A stretch of DNA of 64,000 bases, taken from positions 1,456,001 to 1,520,000 of the forward strand of contig JBBBDQ010001184.1 of the NCBI GenBank assembly GCA_037127315.1. The letters are read 5' to 3'. A program made the position numbers and the translations under genes. Positions 54,840-64,000 of the stretch are shown here, piece after piece. The first letter of the stretch is position 1, and the number at the start of each line of letters is the position of its first letter. Below the pieces are notes generated by a model. It was not told where the DNA came from, ran no database searches, and saw nothing but the letters and a program-made list of their open reading frames with translations. The stretch comes from Ascarosepion bandense. Taxonomy: Eukaryota; Mollusca; Cephalopoda; Sepiida; Sepiidae.

Positions 54840-56035
54840 TTTGTAAGGAGACAGGTCTCTTGTAACCGACCGACCACCGTCGGCCATTCTGTTGCCTTCC
54901 TCTTCCTTTCTACTTAATTTGTTCTTATTCCCGCTAAAATACTAATAATAATGGGGAGCTGATGGGCACGGAATGGGGAATTACTGTCAGAATAAAAATA
55001 ATTTGCCGTAGCAAAGTACAGAAATAACATGGACAATTACAGTAAAAACACGACAATGAGGGGGGCACAAATATACAAATCCACGTATCAAATACAAAGG
55101 GATAAAATTATCGCTCGAGGACGAAACAGAAAATATACAAAATTACACAAACAAATATGAAATTATAAATACAGGAAAGCAAAAAAATGAAGTATCGTCT
55201 GAAGACGAAAATAAAATTAAATAACTTTCAAAAGTAAGTAAATAAAATTCAGTCGAAACACAAAAATTAACTGTTTGCTTTGGACGAAAGCAAAATACAA
55301 TTACTCAATAAAACAAACGACAAAAAATTTGTCCAAAAAATAAAGACTGACGATTAACTACACACAATAAGCAAAAGTTGACAGACAATTAACAATTAAA
55401 CAAGAAACGGAAAAATATAAAGTCAATCAAGAAATAAACGCAATAAGATTAAAAAACTAAAAAGAAAACAGAAAATAAAGACTGAGAAAATAAACGGTTG
55501 ACAAATAAAAATTAAAAAGTCGGCCTAAGACCGAGAAGGAAAAATTAAACGGGAAAAATAAAAATAAACTTCTTAAAAGTCAACTGCATGAGTCTTTTTT
55601 CCCCAAATAAACTTTCTCTGTTTTTCCATTTCAGGTCAAGAAGAATAAGAAAATATCAATTAAACAAAAATGGAAAAAGAATCAAAAAATAAAACGTAAG
55701 ACTTTAGGTTTTAACAGAAAGAAGATAACATGGCGGCCGAAGTCGACCAAATAAAAAGAAAAAGAAAAAAGAAAGAGGAAATAAAAGACTGAAACGAAAA
55801 ACGCAAATTTAAAACAAACAAAAGAAAAAATTTCAACTTAAGTCAAAAATGAAGTTCTTTTTTTTTTTTTTGCGCTCAGGTAAGTCCAAATACAGGTCCT
55901 CACTGAAAAAACGACACGGTCTAACGCGGTCAAAAAGCAAGCAGCAAGCCACATATGTTGAGTTTCCCGGCTATTTATATATACGTGGGGCATTGTGGGT
56001 AATCCTTCTAACGGTTATTTTGGCGGAAGTGGCTT
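54840..56035 (-). promoter_or_regulatory. Tx1-like LINE 5' UTR
   Basis: About 1.2 kb between the promoter and ORF1, mostly T-rich on the coding strand with little coding potential. A YY1-like core (minus GCCGCCATGTT) lies at 55727-55737. Confidence 0.5.
55970..56001 (-). promoter_or_regulatory. Promoter-like STAF/ZNF143 site and TATA box
   Basis: On the minus strand TACCCACAATGCCCCACG (56001-55984) fits the published STAF/ZNF143 consensus YWCCCRNMATSCMYYRCR at every position. It is followed directly by a TATA-like TATATATAAATAG (about 55983-55970). Both lie at the inferred 5' end of the LINE. Confidence 0.55.
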
Positions 56036-56040
56036 GATTA

Positions 56041-56413
56041 TTTATTTATTTGAGTAAATCTATTTGACTTGTTATTTAACAAAAATTATTTAACAAAAAT
56101 ATTATTTAACAAAGATATTTAACAAAAACACAGTAACAAAAATAAAAACACAGTAAAAATCAGCTACAGTTTCTGAGAACATGGCACAAATAATAAAAAA
56201 GCATAACAAAAAAATATCAACAAAAAACTCGAACAAACCACACCCACGTGTAACTGCAGAATAAGGAATGAATGTCCATTAAACGATGATTGCGCTTAGC
56301 ATGAAACAGTCTGTCGACTTCAGTGTTGACTTCAATGTTCACTCTTTTATATATTTACATACGCTCTATCTCTGATATTGAGAACTTTATACTATAAATA
56401 TAGCACACCTTAA

Positions 56414-56417
<4 letters not shown>
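56041..56417. other. Unassigned AT-rich sequence
   Basis: Short internal repeats of ATTTAACAAAAATATT at 56065-56130; otherwise nothing recognised. Confidence 0.5.

Positions 56418-56499
<82 letters not shown>
56418..56499. repeat. (TA)n(TG)n
   Basis: TA to about 56452, TG to 56499. Confidence 0.95.
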
Positions 56500-56500
<1 letters not shown>

Positions 56501-56501
<1 letters not shown>

Positions 56502-56854
56502 ACTACCGGCCATAATTATTAGGCCACCCCAGTTTTTTTAAAAGAAATTATGTATTTCATAGTATTTTTAGTATTTATTGTCAAGTGGATAATTCTAAAT
56601 AAAAATATTCATTTTTAATACTGGACAATAATATGTGCATCAAATGAACTGTTCTGGTGTCCAGTTTTTGTGATATATTCCCCATGCTAGTCTTTCTTCT
56701 TTTCCTGGCTGCCTTGTAAAATTTTGCAAAGTACTAATAACAAAAGAACCATTCTATTTTCATTTAGAATTATCCACTTGACAATAAATACTAAAAATAG
56801 TATGAAATACATTACTTTTTTAAAACTGGGATGGCCTAATAATTATGCCCGGTA

Positions 56855-56855
<1 letters not shown>
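56501..56855. mobile_element. Tc1/mariner-type MITE
   Basis: 355 bp with inverted ends of about 100 bp: left CACTACCGGCCATAATTATT..., right (minus) CTACCGGGCATAATTATT..., about 90 % identical and flanked by TA on both sides. CACTACCGGCC-type ends are typical of Tc1-like elements. No coding. It sits between a TG/TA and a TA tract. Confidence 0.85.

Positions 56856-56856
<1 letters not shown>

Positions 56857-56892
<36 letters not shown>
56857..56892. repeat. (TA)n
   Basis: TA run right of the MITE, followed by a short TG-rich part. Confidence 0.95.
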
Positions 56893-56895
<3 letters not shown>

Positions 56896-56904
56896 TGTGT
56901 GTTT

Positions 56905-57105
56905 GTGTGTGTGAGTTGGATGAGTCTAATAGCGATTACTACGGTGTTTAGAGTGATCACTAGAAATGGTGATGTTATGCTTCCATTTGTCTTAATACGG
57001 GGCTTCAAATTCAAAATGGTGTCAAACATCAAGTTCCTTGAGGCAGCAGTGTTGCTCTGAGTTAAGAGCGTAACTGCTGGAGAGACCCTATGTCTCTTTT
57101 GGTTT
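56905..57105 (+). pseudogene. Mariner-like transposase, middle part (copy of the 14-kb lineage)
   Basis: The plus frame reads SLIAITTVFRVITRNGDVML and NIKFLEAAVLL, then past a stop VKSVTAGETLC. These match the FGVITSNGDVMPPF and YIKxLEEVVLPWI blocks of the lineage seen at 13.8-14.4 kb. It is cut at about 57100 by a SINE-like insertion. Confidence 0.6.
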
Positions 57106-57552
57106 GGTTTTACAGCATATCAACCTAAATAGATTATATACTACCAGCATTCATTTACAATAGATGAATAAAATATGTACTTTTTGTAAGAAATCAGCTT
57201 GTAGATCAGGTTTCATTGATATATTTTTGCAAAGGATGCTTTTATTAAGATCCTGTTTTCATTGATCTATTCTTTTCAGGTATATGTTTTGTAGAAAAAT
57301 TGATTTTATTGGTTTAGTTTCGTTTATTTTTTTACGTCCTATCAACTTTAGTGGGTATCTTGTCGGCATCAAATAACAAAAAATGCATATTCTATTCATA
57401 CGAACCTATCCTGAATATCTTATTTAGGATAGGTTCTTATAAATAGAAAATGTATTCTTTGTAAGAAATCAGTTGGTAGATCAGGTTTCATTGACGTATT
57501 TTTATAAAGATAGTTGTTCGAGAATCAAATGCATTGCTGGTAATATTCTTTT
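57100..57552 (-). repeat. SINE-like insertion with two tail-type borders and a 65-bp duplication
   Basis: Starts with GGTTTTACAGCATATCAACC (compare GGCATATCAACCTCGG at 13.3 and 39.7 kb) and has a second such border near 57330 (TTTTTACGTCCTATCAAC). The 65-bp blocks at 57168-57240 and 57446-57512 (TGTAAGAAATCAG, GTAGATCAGGTTTCATTGA) are direct repeats. No tRNA head visible. It splits the transposase. Confidence 0.5.
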
Positions 57553-57554
57553 TT

Positions 57555-57850
57555 TTTTTTTTTAGTCCCGGCTGCCAAACAATTTCATCGACTACATCAC
57601 CTCTTACATTTAGTAACGTAACTTTTCAGGCTACAATCGATTTGGTTATTATGTGTAGGGCGCATTTGAGCGGGATACCAACAATACATCTTGTAAGGCA
57701 GCTATTATCGCCGCTGAAGACAGTCCAGAAGAGATGCAGAATATTCTGAAGTTGCCTGGAAGCCATGGTCGAAACCAATTGAGATTTTCACTAAATAAAT
57801 TTACTCTTTAGTATTTCAAGATATTTTGTGTAATTTTGGTAAATATATCT
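57555..57850 (+). pseudogene. Mariner-like transposase, C-terminal part
   Basis: PNNFIDYITSYI (57577-57612), then in another frame FGYYV and GAFERDTNNTSCKAAIIAA near 57640-57715, and EMQNILKLPGSHGRNQL after that. It matches the HITPNI, DYYVWGAVERxTN and C-terminal parts of the lineage. The stretch containing the last catalytic residue is missing. Confidence 0.55.
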
Positions 57851-57908
57851 GTTAAAATGCGATATCATTGTTATTTTAATTTTTGCTTAATCTAGACAAC
57901 AATTTAAT

Positions 57909-57909
<1 letters not shown>

Positions 57910-57946
<37 letters not shown>

Positions 57947-57947
57947 A
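57910..57947. repeat. (TA)n
   Basis: TA run with one G. Confidence 0.95.
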
Positions 57948-58654
57948 TACTTAAAAAATATTATTCTCTATAAAATAGTAAAACAAGGTAGTTACCTTGG
58001 CAAATTTCAGCCATGTAACAAATATTGTTTGGTTCCAAGTGTACAGCGAACTCATGTTATCAAGGCTACCAAATATTTATCTTTTCATTTCATTGCGACA
58101 ACTTTTGGACTGGGTTAATTAATTTTGCGACATGTTAAGACTTTCTGTGCTATTTATTATTTAAATAAGAAATTAAATATATATATTTGTGGGGGGGGGG
58201 TCTGTAAGTCTTGACTTGGTTTCGAAGATAGGTAAATGTTTATCGTTTATAGTAGAATCACTATATTAAACCAAAATATTAATCGTGATATTCAATCGTT
58301 AGATTTTCACATTATTAAACTAATGATGATTCCTTTCATCTCCAGTAAGAATATCTTATTAATATAATTTCATCAAACTTTATCCTCAAATATAAACTTG
58401 CTTTCATTAAATCTGGATCCTATCATCATACTCAAGCGAACAAAATTTAATAAACGGATTCTTTAATCTTTTCGAAAATACTGAATTTACTTGCTACATT
58501 CTCTTAATGAACGTTTCTTTAATTCCATCAAAGGAACGGCTTTTTCTCAAGAATATCTTCAATTAAATCTTAAAACAGAAAGAAAAAAAGGCGGAAAACA
58601 TTGATTATACAAATGAAAGTTTATCTCTTTATAAACCTGCAAGTTACTTGTTCA
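57948..58654. other. Unassigned sequence
   Basis: A poly(G) run lies at 58191-58200. No gene recognised. Confidence 0.45.
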
Positions 58655-58740
58655 CCACTGCTGTAGCCTGGTATTGAACTCACAACTCAAGTCAAAGGAA
58701 GTAGCCAACGTCTATATCCACTGGGCCATTATCAATGGTT
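58655..58740 (-). repeat. tRNA-like SINE head, family E
   Basis: Minus-strand A box TGGCCCAGTGG (plus 58718-58728, perfect) and B-like GAGTTCAATACC (plus 58670-58681). The body was not delimited. Confidence 0.55.
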
Positions 58741-58954
58741 AACACAATCAATGAAAATTCGAATAAAACCTTCTTATCTAATATTGATCTGATGTAAGTT
58801 TTGAATTACAGCTATTACATCTGATCGATGGATTTATTCAAGCACAACTATATAGCAAGTATGAATAAAACATTTTGATTAATTTTTTATCAAACTTACA
58901 GCTGAGCTGAACATATAAGGCCAGATGACACGACTTGTTACTGTAAAATGGAAT

Positions 58955-59111
58955 AAAAGACTCACAAACAAATCTGGATAAAATTTCGTTTTTTTTTTTC
59001 AGAGGAAATCAGATTGATGTACAATTAGAAATTATCAGTACATTCTGTGTCTGTAGTAATCACAGATAATGATAATAGCAGTATTAGTTGTTTCTTTATA
59101 AGATATTAATT
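58955..59111 (+). repeat. 155-bp direct repeat, left copy
   Basis: Nearly identical to 59965-60118; the difference is mainly the length of a T run near 58992. Contains TCAGAGGAAATCAGATTGAT and GTGTCTGTAGTAATCACAGA. Confidence 0.95.
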
Positions 59112-59398
59112 AACTGCACTATTGTAAGAACGGCAACCTTGCAACTTCTGAATATCGTTTCTTATGTCTTTGACTTTGAGTGTATCAAATTTGATTAAAA
59201 TCGGACCACTTCCTTCTATAACCCTGATTTTTTGATTATCGATTTTCGATATTTATCGGGGATACCTCAACACTCGCAGATGCTTATAGTACAACTGTGT
59301 AAATTTTCATTAAAATCGGTTCAGCCGTTTCGGAGCCTATAGGTAAAGGATACACACACACACAGACACACACACAGACAAAGTTCCATTTATAAATG

Positions 59399-59400
<2 letters not shown>
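59112..59400 (+). repeat. Probable LINE/SINE 3' region with a widespread motif
   Basis: AAAATCGGTTCAGCCGTTTC followed by GGAGCCTATAGG and a CACACA tail at 59308-59385 is a 3' motif seen at the ends of invertebrate retroelements. The upstream 59160-59300 part repeats it weakly (TTGATTAAAATCGGACC). Confidence 0.5.

Positions 59401-59401
<1 letters not shown>

Positions 59402-59458
<57 letters not shown>
59402..59458. repeat. (TA)n
   Basis: Pure TA run. Confidence 0.95.
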
Positions 59459-59459
<1 letters not shown>

Positions 59460-59890
59460 ACCTATAGTCGAGTGATTAGAACGTTTACTTTTTTACCATG
59501 AAGCTAGGGTACAAATCTCACCAAGGTCAATTGGTCAGGAAGTTGACTTATTGATGCTATTGATCTGGAGGAGGCGATCATTTGTAAAGTGCCTGAAAAC
59601 CATACAAAGGGCTGATTCAAGCCTTTTTTTGCAAAATTGCGCAGGTATCTACCTTCAAAGGGGTGTCGATGTTTGTTATAACGCGAAGTCATTGTGGCCG
59701 AGGGTTTGACATTCCTAGCGTTGTTCAAATATTGATTATGCTTAATAATCGCTCTCTCCCAGAAACTGTAAATAAGTTCCTCTCGGCACAGTATATACCA
59801 CAGGTGGGCTTTGTGGGTGTTGAACAAACACAAGCGTGCCTTAGCTGGCTGCCCCAGTAGACGAGTATTTTCGAATACTAGTGACCAGCC
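59459..59890 (+). repeat. tRNA-derived SINE, family D, two heads
   Basis: Head 1: A-box-like TAGTCGAGTGA (59465-59475), B-like GGTACAAATCTC (59508-59519). Head 2: TGGCCGAGGGT (59694-59704) with GTTCAAATATT (about 59722). The body includes CTCTCCCAGAAACTGTAAAT and CCCCAGTAGACGAGTATTTTC. Confidence 0.6.
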
Positions 59891-59964
59891 ATTATATATA
59901 TAGTAGAAAAACTTTGACTGGTGAAAATTGTTTTCGTGTGAGGGTTTTGGTACTTCATTGTACC

Positions 59965-60118
59965 AAAAGAGTCACAAACAAATCTGGATAAAATATCGTT
60001 CTTTTTCAGAGGAAATCAGATTGATGTACAATTAGAAATTATCAGTACATTCTGTGTCTGTAGTAATCACAGATAATGATAATAGCAGTATTAGTTGTTT
60101 CTTTATAAGATATTAATT
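59965..60118 (+). repeat. 155-bp direct repeat, right copy
   Basis: See the left copy. Identity is about 98 % over the aligned part. The sequences beyond both ends differ. Confidence 0.95.
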
Positions 60119-60825
60119 GACCGAGGAACCTGTAGGTTGAAATTTATAAAAAATTTCTCTTAAAATAAGTTTTCATAAAAATGGGCTTCTTCAGTCCAGT
60201 AGCTGTTATCGCGCTTTCCATTATTTATAGAGGCTTCCTTCCTAGCTTTTTATTTGTAATAATTTGGAATGTTGACTTCTTGATTATGTTATTATTTTCT
60301 CTATAGATTACATGCGATATCCACTATTAGATTAAGGCGTTAGTTTGAGTATTTGGTAACATAGTAATAATGAGTTCAATTCCTAGGCCAGGTAATAGCA
60401 GCGCATATTCAATGGAAGCCTGGCGAATAATACTTGAGCAAAACTAAAATAAGAACGTAACAACGTGTGAGATGGACAACAGAAAGATGACAGCATGATC
60501 ACGCATATTAAATAAATGGTTATCCGGATTGATTGACATTTTCGTTAGGTATAAGCAGTCGTTTATCGGTTATTTAGGGTCAAAATGTATATCTTGAGTT
60601 TTAGAATAATTATATTGTCTTTTCTTTTTTGAGTGAATGTTTTATAAATATTTTTCAAAATAACATTGATTTTTACATATTACAATTTAATCCATAATCC
60701 ATAAATGGTGATGCATTCATTCCATTCCTAAGGGCATTTGCGTGCAAATGAAGATAATAAAACTGTCTGGATATCGAACTCTCCTTTTTTTTTTAATTCC
60801 GAGCAACCATCTATTACACCACCCA
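60119..60825. other. Unassigned sequence
   Basis: A weak B-box-like GAGTTCAATTCCTAGG at 60372 is the only trace of a SINE head. Confidence 0.4.
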
Positions 60826-60827
60826 CA

Positions 60828-61135
60828 CATTTCCAGATTCAGTCAGTTAAGTGCCATACGGGATACACGCTTGGGTGATCATATCTCAAAAGAGACATGA
60901 CTGACTGGACAGAAGATTTTTCCACAGTAGTTTGCCCTTGCTTTCTGCGGTAGACTGGTTGCTAGCCAAGGCTATAGAACCCAATCCGTCCTGTTACTTA
61001 ACTCATAACTGGAAGGAATTTCATAATTGTATTTGCGCGTAAGTGAATGCAACGAATTCAACTGAAATTCGAACTCTGCTCCACCTATTTGTCGTTCCGA
61101 GCCGATATCAATTGCACCACAACGCACATCTATTA
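60828..61135 (-). repeat. tRNA-derived SINE, family A
   Basis: Full-length copy in minus orientation: head at about 61065-61130 (AATTCGAACTCTGCT B-box side, GATATCAATTGCACCACAA A-box side on the plus strand), body with GCGGTAGACTGGTTGCTAGC, tail with GACATGACTGACTGG and CAGTTAAGTGCCATACGGG ending near 60828. The tail carries AAGTGTGTATCCCG-like words also found at 31.15 kb. Confidence 0.75.
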
Positions 61136-61722
61136 CCAAAAACGAAAAATGATTGAAAAACAACCGAGTAATCGAAGCTCGAAACGTTGAGGTATATAAA
61201 ACATAATGATATGTTCAGAATCTTAAAAAACAGAAATTAAAATTATTTATACTTGAAAAATATTATTTAACTCTTTTGGTAATTGCAATCATAATAATGA
61301 ATTTATTACCCGCTACTTTAATTCCAGAACACGAGATTCTGTCGGAATACATCGGGGAATGTTGGATGACGTTTGCTGAAAAGATATCCGTAAAGATTGG
61401 CTCAAAACTTGGACTACAGCAACAATTAAAAAGATTTTATTTTTGTTTCATTACCATCGACAATTTCTGTTTTTCCCCGACCAGGAATCGTTCAAGATGT
61501 AAACAACCCGACTAATGGCGAAGGCTCGAAATGAGAGAGATGAAAAAAATAGAAATAGCCATTAGCGTCATAACAACGCCATAACATCGTTAAAAATAAA
61601 TGTTTCAGAAAAGATGAAATCGAGAAACATTAATGAAAGGCCTGCTGCAAATACTTGAAAAATTACAAATACCGCATCTAAAAACTTGGCTTAAATTTTA
61701 TCACTTTTTCTTTATCCAATCA
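61136..61722. other. Unassigned sequence
   Basis: The 79-codon plus frame at 61276-61515 has no recognised domain. Confidence 0.4.
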
Positions 61723-61724
61723 CT

Positions 61725-61753
61725 CTCTGTCTCTGTCTCTCTCTGTCTCTGTC

Positions 61754-61807
<54 letters not shown>

Positions 61808-61861
61808 AACTCTCTCTCTCTACATCTCTCCATATTATATTTATAATATATATATATATAT
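61725..61861. repeat. (TCTG/TC)n and short (TA)n
   Basis: CTCTGTCTCTGTC-type repeat to about 61822 and TA at about 61848-61861. Confidence 0.95.
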
Positions 61862-62995
61862 GATGGATTCTCCCGTCGATTTCGATGTATATGGATCTCA
61901 CAACCTCATTCAAGTTTTATGTTTGTGTCGTATGTGACACTTCACTTCCGCTAGTGACTTCCATACAAATAAATTTCAGTCGAGCCTCAATCTTTTACCA
62001 AACATCACTGATGAAAGCAAGTCGTGTTTTCAAAGATTGCCATGAAGTCCTTATAAAGTTCCCTGTAAGTAAATTGTCTTATAGCAACCTTTTGCGGTAA
62101 ATATTTAAATGTATGTTATTCTTTGAATTTTAGTCTCTCTTGCTTTTTAAATTTGTTATCATTGATATTTTCACTTCTTTCTCTTTGTATGCTTTATTTA
62201 TTTATTCTATGTCTATTGCTATTAGTGAAGAAACTTTTCATTTCAGGTTCCCGCCCAAAATTTGTTAAAATTTACGCATGATTTTTCTATTAATGCTGAG
62301 AATCATGTCTGACCTTCCCGAGTTTTTTTAGTTGCAAGTAGATATTACGACACATGCAATCATAAATTAGTATGAATTCCTTCGTATTTTATGTGCCTTT
62401 TTCTCTGAAAAAAATAAAAGAAGAAATAGTTTTTCTCCATATATTCTCAGCATAACGACTTTGCTTTAAACTCAAATAGGGGTAGATGAGTAACCATTGT
62501 CTTTTAGTCTTCATGTATATGAGCGACCCTGCCTTGGTACGCTTGGTCCCTGGCAGATTTGAAGTTTCAGACCCACGGAGGAGTTTTGTTGTCCGACTTC
62601 TAAGCGGGTGATACACATGCACTCAGTGTATCGCGCCTGAATCTATACTGGGTGATTAAGCTTGCTGGAGATAAACGTTTTCTTGATTTGGTCTTATCAG
62701 CTTGATAGTCAGAAATTCGAATCTTTGAGTAACTTTAAAGAAGGATATACTATCAGCAGGTGCATGATATTGTCTATTGTACTGAAATTTTTTAATGGTT
62801 TTGGGACCGTACAGTAGTTTCCGGTGGGGTTTCTCGATTCCCCGATGTGTTATAATGTTACAGCAGTATCTCTGGTCGAATCAACCCAGGGTGTTTGTGT
62901 AACCGCCTATCAGTCATCTAGCAAATCATCTAAAACAGACATGAAAACAATCAATTTACAAGCAAACAAAATTACCAAACCCAAACCAAAAACGT
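61862..62995. other. Unassigned sequence
   Basis: No gene recognised; the minus frame at 62389-62622 shows no domain. Confidence 0.4.
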
Positions 62996-62999
62996 AGAT

Positions 63000-64000
63000 C
63001 CCACGTATACAATCTTCTACATTAATCCATGATGTCTTTATCCCAACTTTCCAGAAGAAGTTTTAAACCTGACCTAAAACAGTTATCAATCCTTCAATCC
63101 GGCTGCATGAGCTCTTAATACCAGGCTATTTACCCATTATAACAAAATGTGACCACCTAGATTGCCAGGATTTAGTGCTTACATCAAGGACAGGCTTTCC
63201 TGCGAAAGAGACACAAAAATACGACGATCCTAACCTCTTTTATTTGGGTTTACGCGTGGCACTTACCTATATTACCACAATTGTCTTTACTTGATATCCT
63301 TCTCGGGAGAAAAGGCCGGTGATTCATAATTAGATATCTGAGAGGATTAGCAATATCCTCACTGAAATTCCATTTGCCAATTTTCCCATAAGTAGTGACT
63401 TTAATGTTCACCACAAAGAGTGCTAAGTCCACTCTAAAAAAACCGATGAGGAAGACAGATATTGCAGAAACGTTTACATCACTTATGTTTTAACCCAGAT
63501 CATCAAGGAATCAACCCGATCCCGGATGCAACGGTTGAGCAGGTGAAACTCCTCGGCCTGTTTCTAATATCCTGCCCTGACAAAAGCATAGCAAAAGTTT
63601 TACAACACATTGGCACATCTGACCATTCCCTAAACTTTGTCCGGATTAAATCCAAATCAATGATATCCTCTGATTTACCGTTGCATAGTTGGGTTTTCGC
63701 TATGAGAAGTCAGACTGGGACAAACATCAGCCTTATATGATGGAAGCTTCAAACATGCTGTCTCCAAAACTGCTGCCCTAATCTCCGAATAGAACCTTTC
63801 TGTAATGGAGTGCTTTATAACAAAAAAGAATTTCAACAAAAAACTAGTTTATCCTAGTTTATCCCTGAATGTGATGCTCACCGGAACCACCAGTTCAATT
63901 TAATTCTAACAGTACCCCACATTATATTATCGAGTGTCCTCACTGGATACTACTGCATAGAATAGTACACTCTGATCCTTAATTCTTTCAGAACCGCCCG
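63000..64000 (+). pseudogene. Jockey/CR1-like LINE endonuclease, running off the window
   Basis: In changing frames the plus strand reads IPGYLPIITKCDHLDCQDLV and RTGFPAKETQKYDD (about 63120-63230), LGLRVALTYI (63245), DFNVHHKEC (63400, the GDFN block of the APE domain), then QVKLLGLFLISCPDKSIAKV and GTSDHSLNFVRI (63540-63650), which is the SDH block with the catalytic His. A MRSQTG-like WD region follows. This is the APE endonuclease order of family J or a close relative; the RT would lie right of 64000. At least four frame breaks. Confidence 0.65.

Larger units (their letters stand above)
51435..56040 (-). mobile_element. Tx1/L1-like LINE with 5' UTR, ORF1 and ORF2, 3'-truncated
   Basis: Read from 56040 downward: a promoter-like 5' end, a long A/T-rich 5' UTR, ORF1 (54816-52913) with a CCHC-type knuckle, and ORF2 (from 52901) with an APE endonuclease then RT. 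This is the two-ORF layout of the L1/Tx1 group. ORF2 carries two internal deletions and ends inside the RT, where mariner sequence follows. Retrotransposition would copy the full-length RNA through target-primed reverse transcription; this copy is dead. Confidence 0.8.

Noticed and set aside
55738..55800. Plus-strand MAAEVDQ-type short ORF at the ATGGCGGCC
   Set aside because: About 20 codons in the LINE 5' UTR on the opposite strand; better explained as a YY1-like site.
60365..60400. SINE head with B box GAGTTCAATTCC
   Set aside because: No matching A box or body; kept only as a trace.
61276..61515. Small secreted or cysteine-rich protein
   Set aside because: Hydrophobic start and two cysteines only; no family, and surroundings are repeat debris.

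Overview
The window looks like intergenic or intronic DNA from a large, AT-rich, repeat-filled animal genome, most probably a mollusc and best guess a coleoid cephalopod such as an octopus. The reasons are the dense mix of non-LTR retrotransposons, tRNA- and 5S-headed SINEs, Tc1/mariner debris and long (TA)n tracts, and LINE and transposase variants that I recognise from cephalopod genomes. I found no host protein-coding gene, no intact tRNA or rRNA gene, no CRISPR array and no bacterial feature. Every protein-like stretch that I can place belongs to a transposable element, and nearly all are broken by stops, frameshifts or deletions.

Layout. 0-2.2 kb: minus-strand remains of a Ty3/gypsy gag-pol. 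2.2-5.6 kb: T-rich and unassigned DNA with one SINE. 5.6-8.7 kb: a 5'-truncated jockey/CR1-like LINE (family J here) and a non-autonomous element that borrows the J tail. 9.8-14.4 kb: a mariner remnant, an RTE-like LINE, a 5S+tRNA SINE and a second mariner lineage. 15.2-20.2 kb: a long R2/R4-type LINE with a restriction-like endonuclease, preceded by duplicated 5' blocks and by the tail of another copy. 20.9-25.3 kb: LINE and SINE fragments. 26-30 kb: tRNA-like dimers and a long J LINE whose endonuclease region holds two near-identical TTAA-flanked MITEs. 30.8-36.4 kb: SINE heads, then a 4.7-kb DNA transposon inserted in a microsatellite and itself carrying a J LINE. 37-45 kb: RTE debris, a foldback, a SINE with two 5S heads plus a tRNA head, a tRNA-like trimer and a CACTA-like element splitting a LINE. 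46-51 kb: more SINEs, a foldback, a Penelope-like remnant and a Tc1 transposon split by the tail-sharing element. 51.4-56.0 kb: a Tx1/L1-like LINE with ORF1, ORF2 and a recognisable 5' promoter. 56.5-58 kb: a Tc1-type MITE and a mariner remnant. 59-64 kb: a pair of 155-bp direct repeats around tRNA-like SINE units, another SINE, and the endonuclease part of a J LINE running off the edge.

How the parts relate. LINEs supply reverse transcriptase. Several non-autonomous elements carry either Pol III heads (5S and/or tRNA) or a LINE-derived 3' tail, which is the usual sign of parasitism on LINE machinery. DNA transposons repeatedly sit at the edge of or inside TA/TG microsatellites, fitting TA-target insertion. 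Nesting (MITEs in LINE, LINE in DNA transposon, tail element in Tc1, CACTA-like element in LINE, SINE in mariner) gives a relative age order. The most novel-looking items are the 5S-5S-tRNA SINE, the tail-sharing element built of 134-157-bp tandem units, the AGGGTAGGT-ended transposon with an unplaced transposase, and the paired TTAA MITEs. All identities rest on reading motifs by eye; no search was run.
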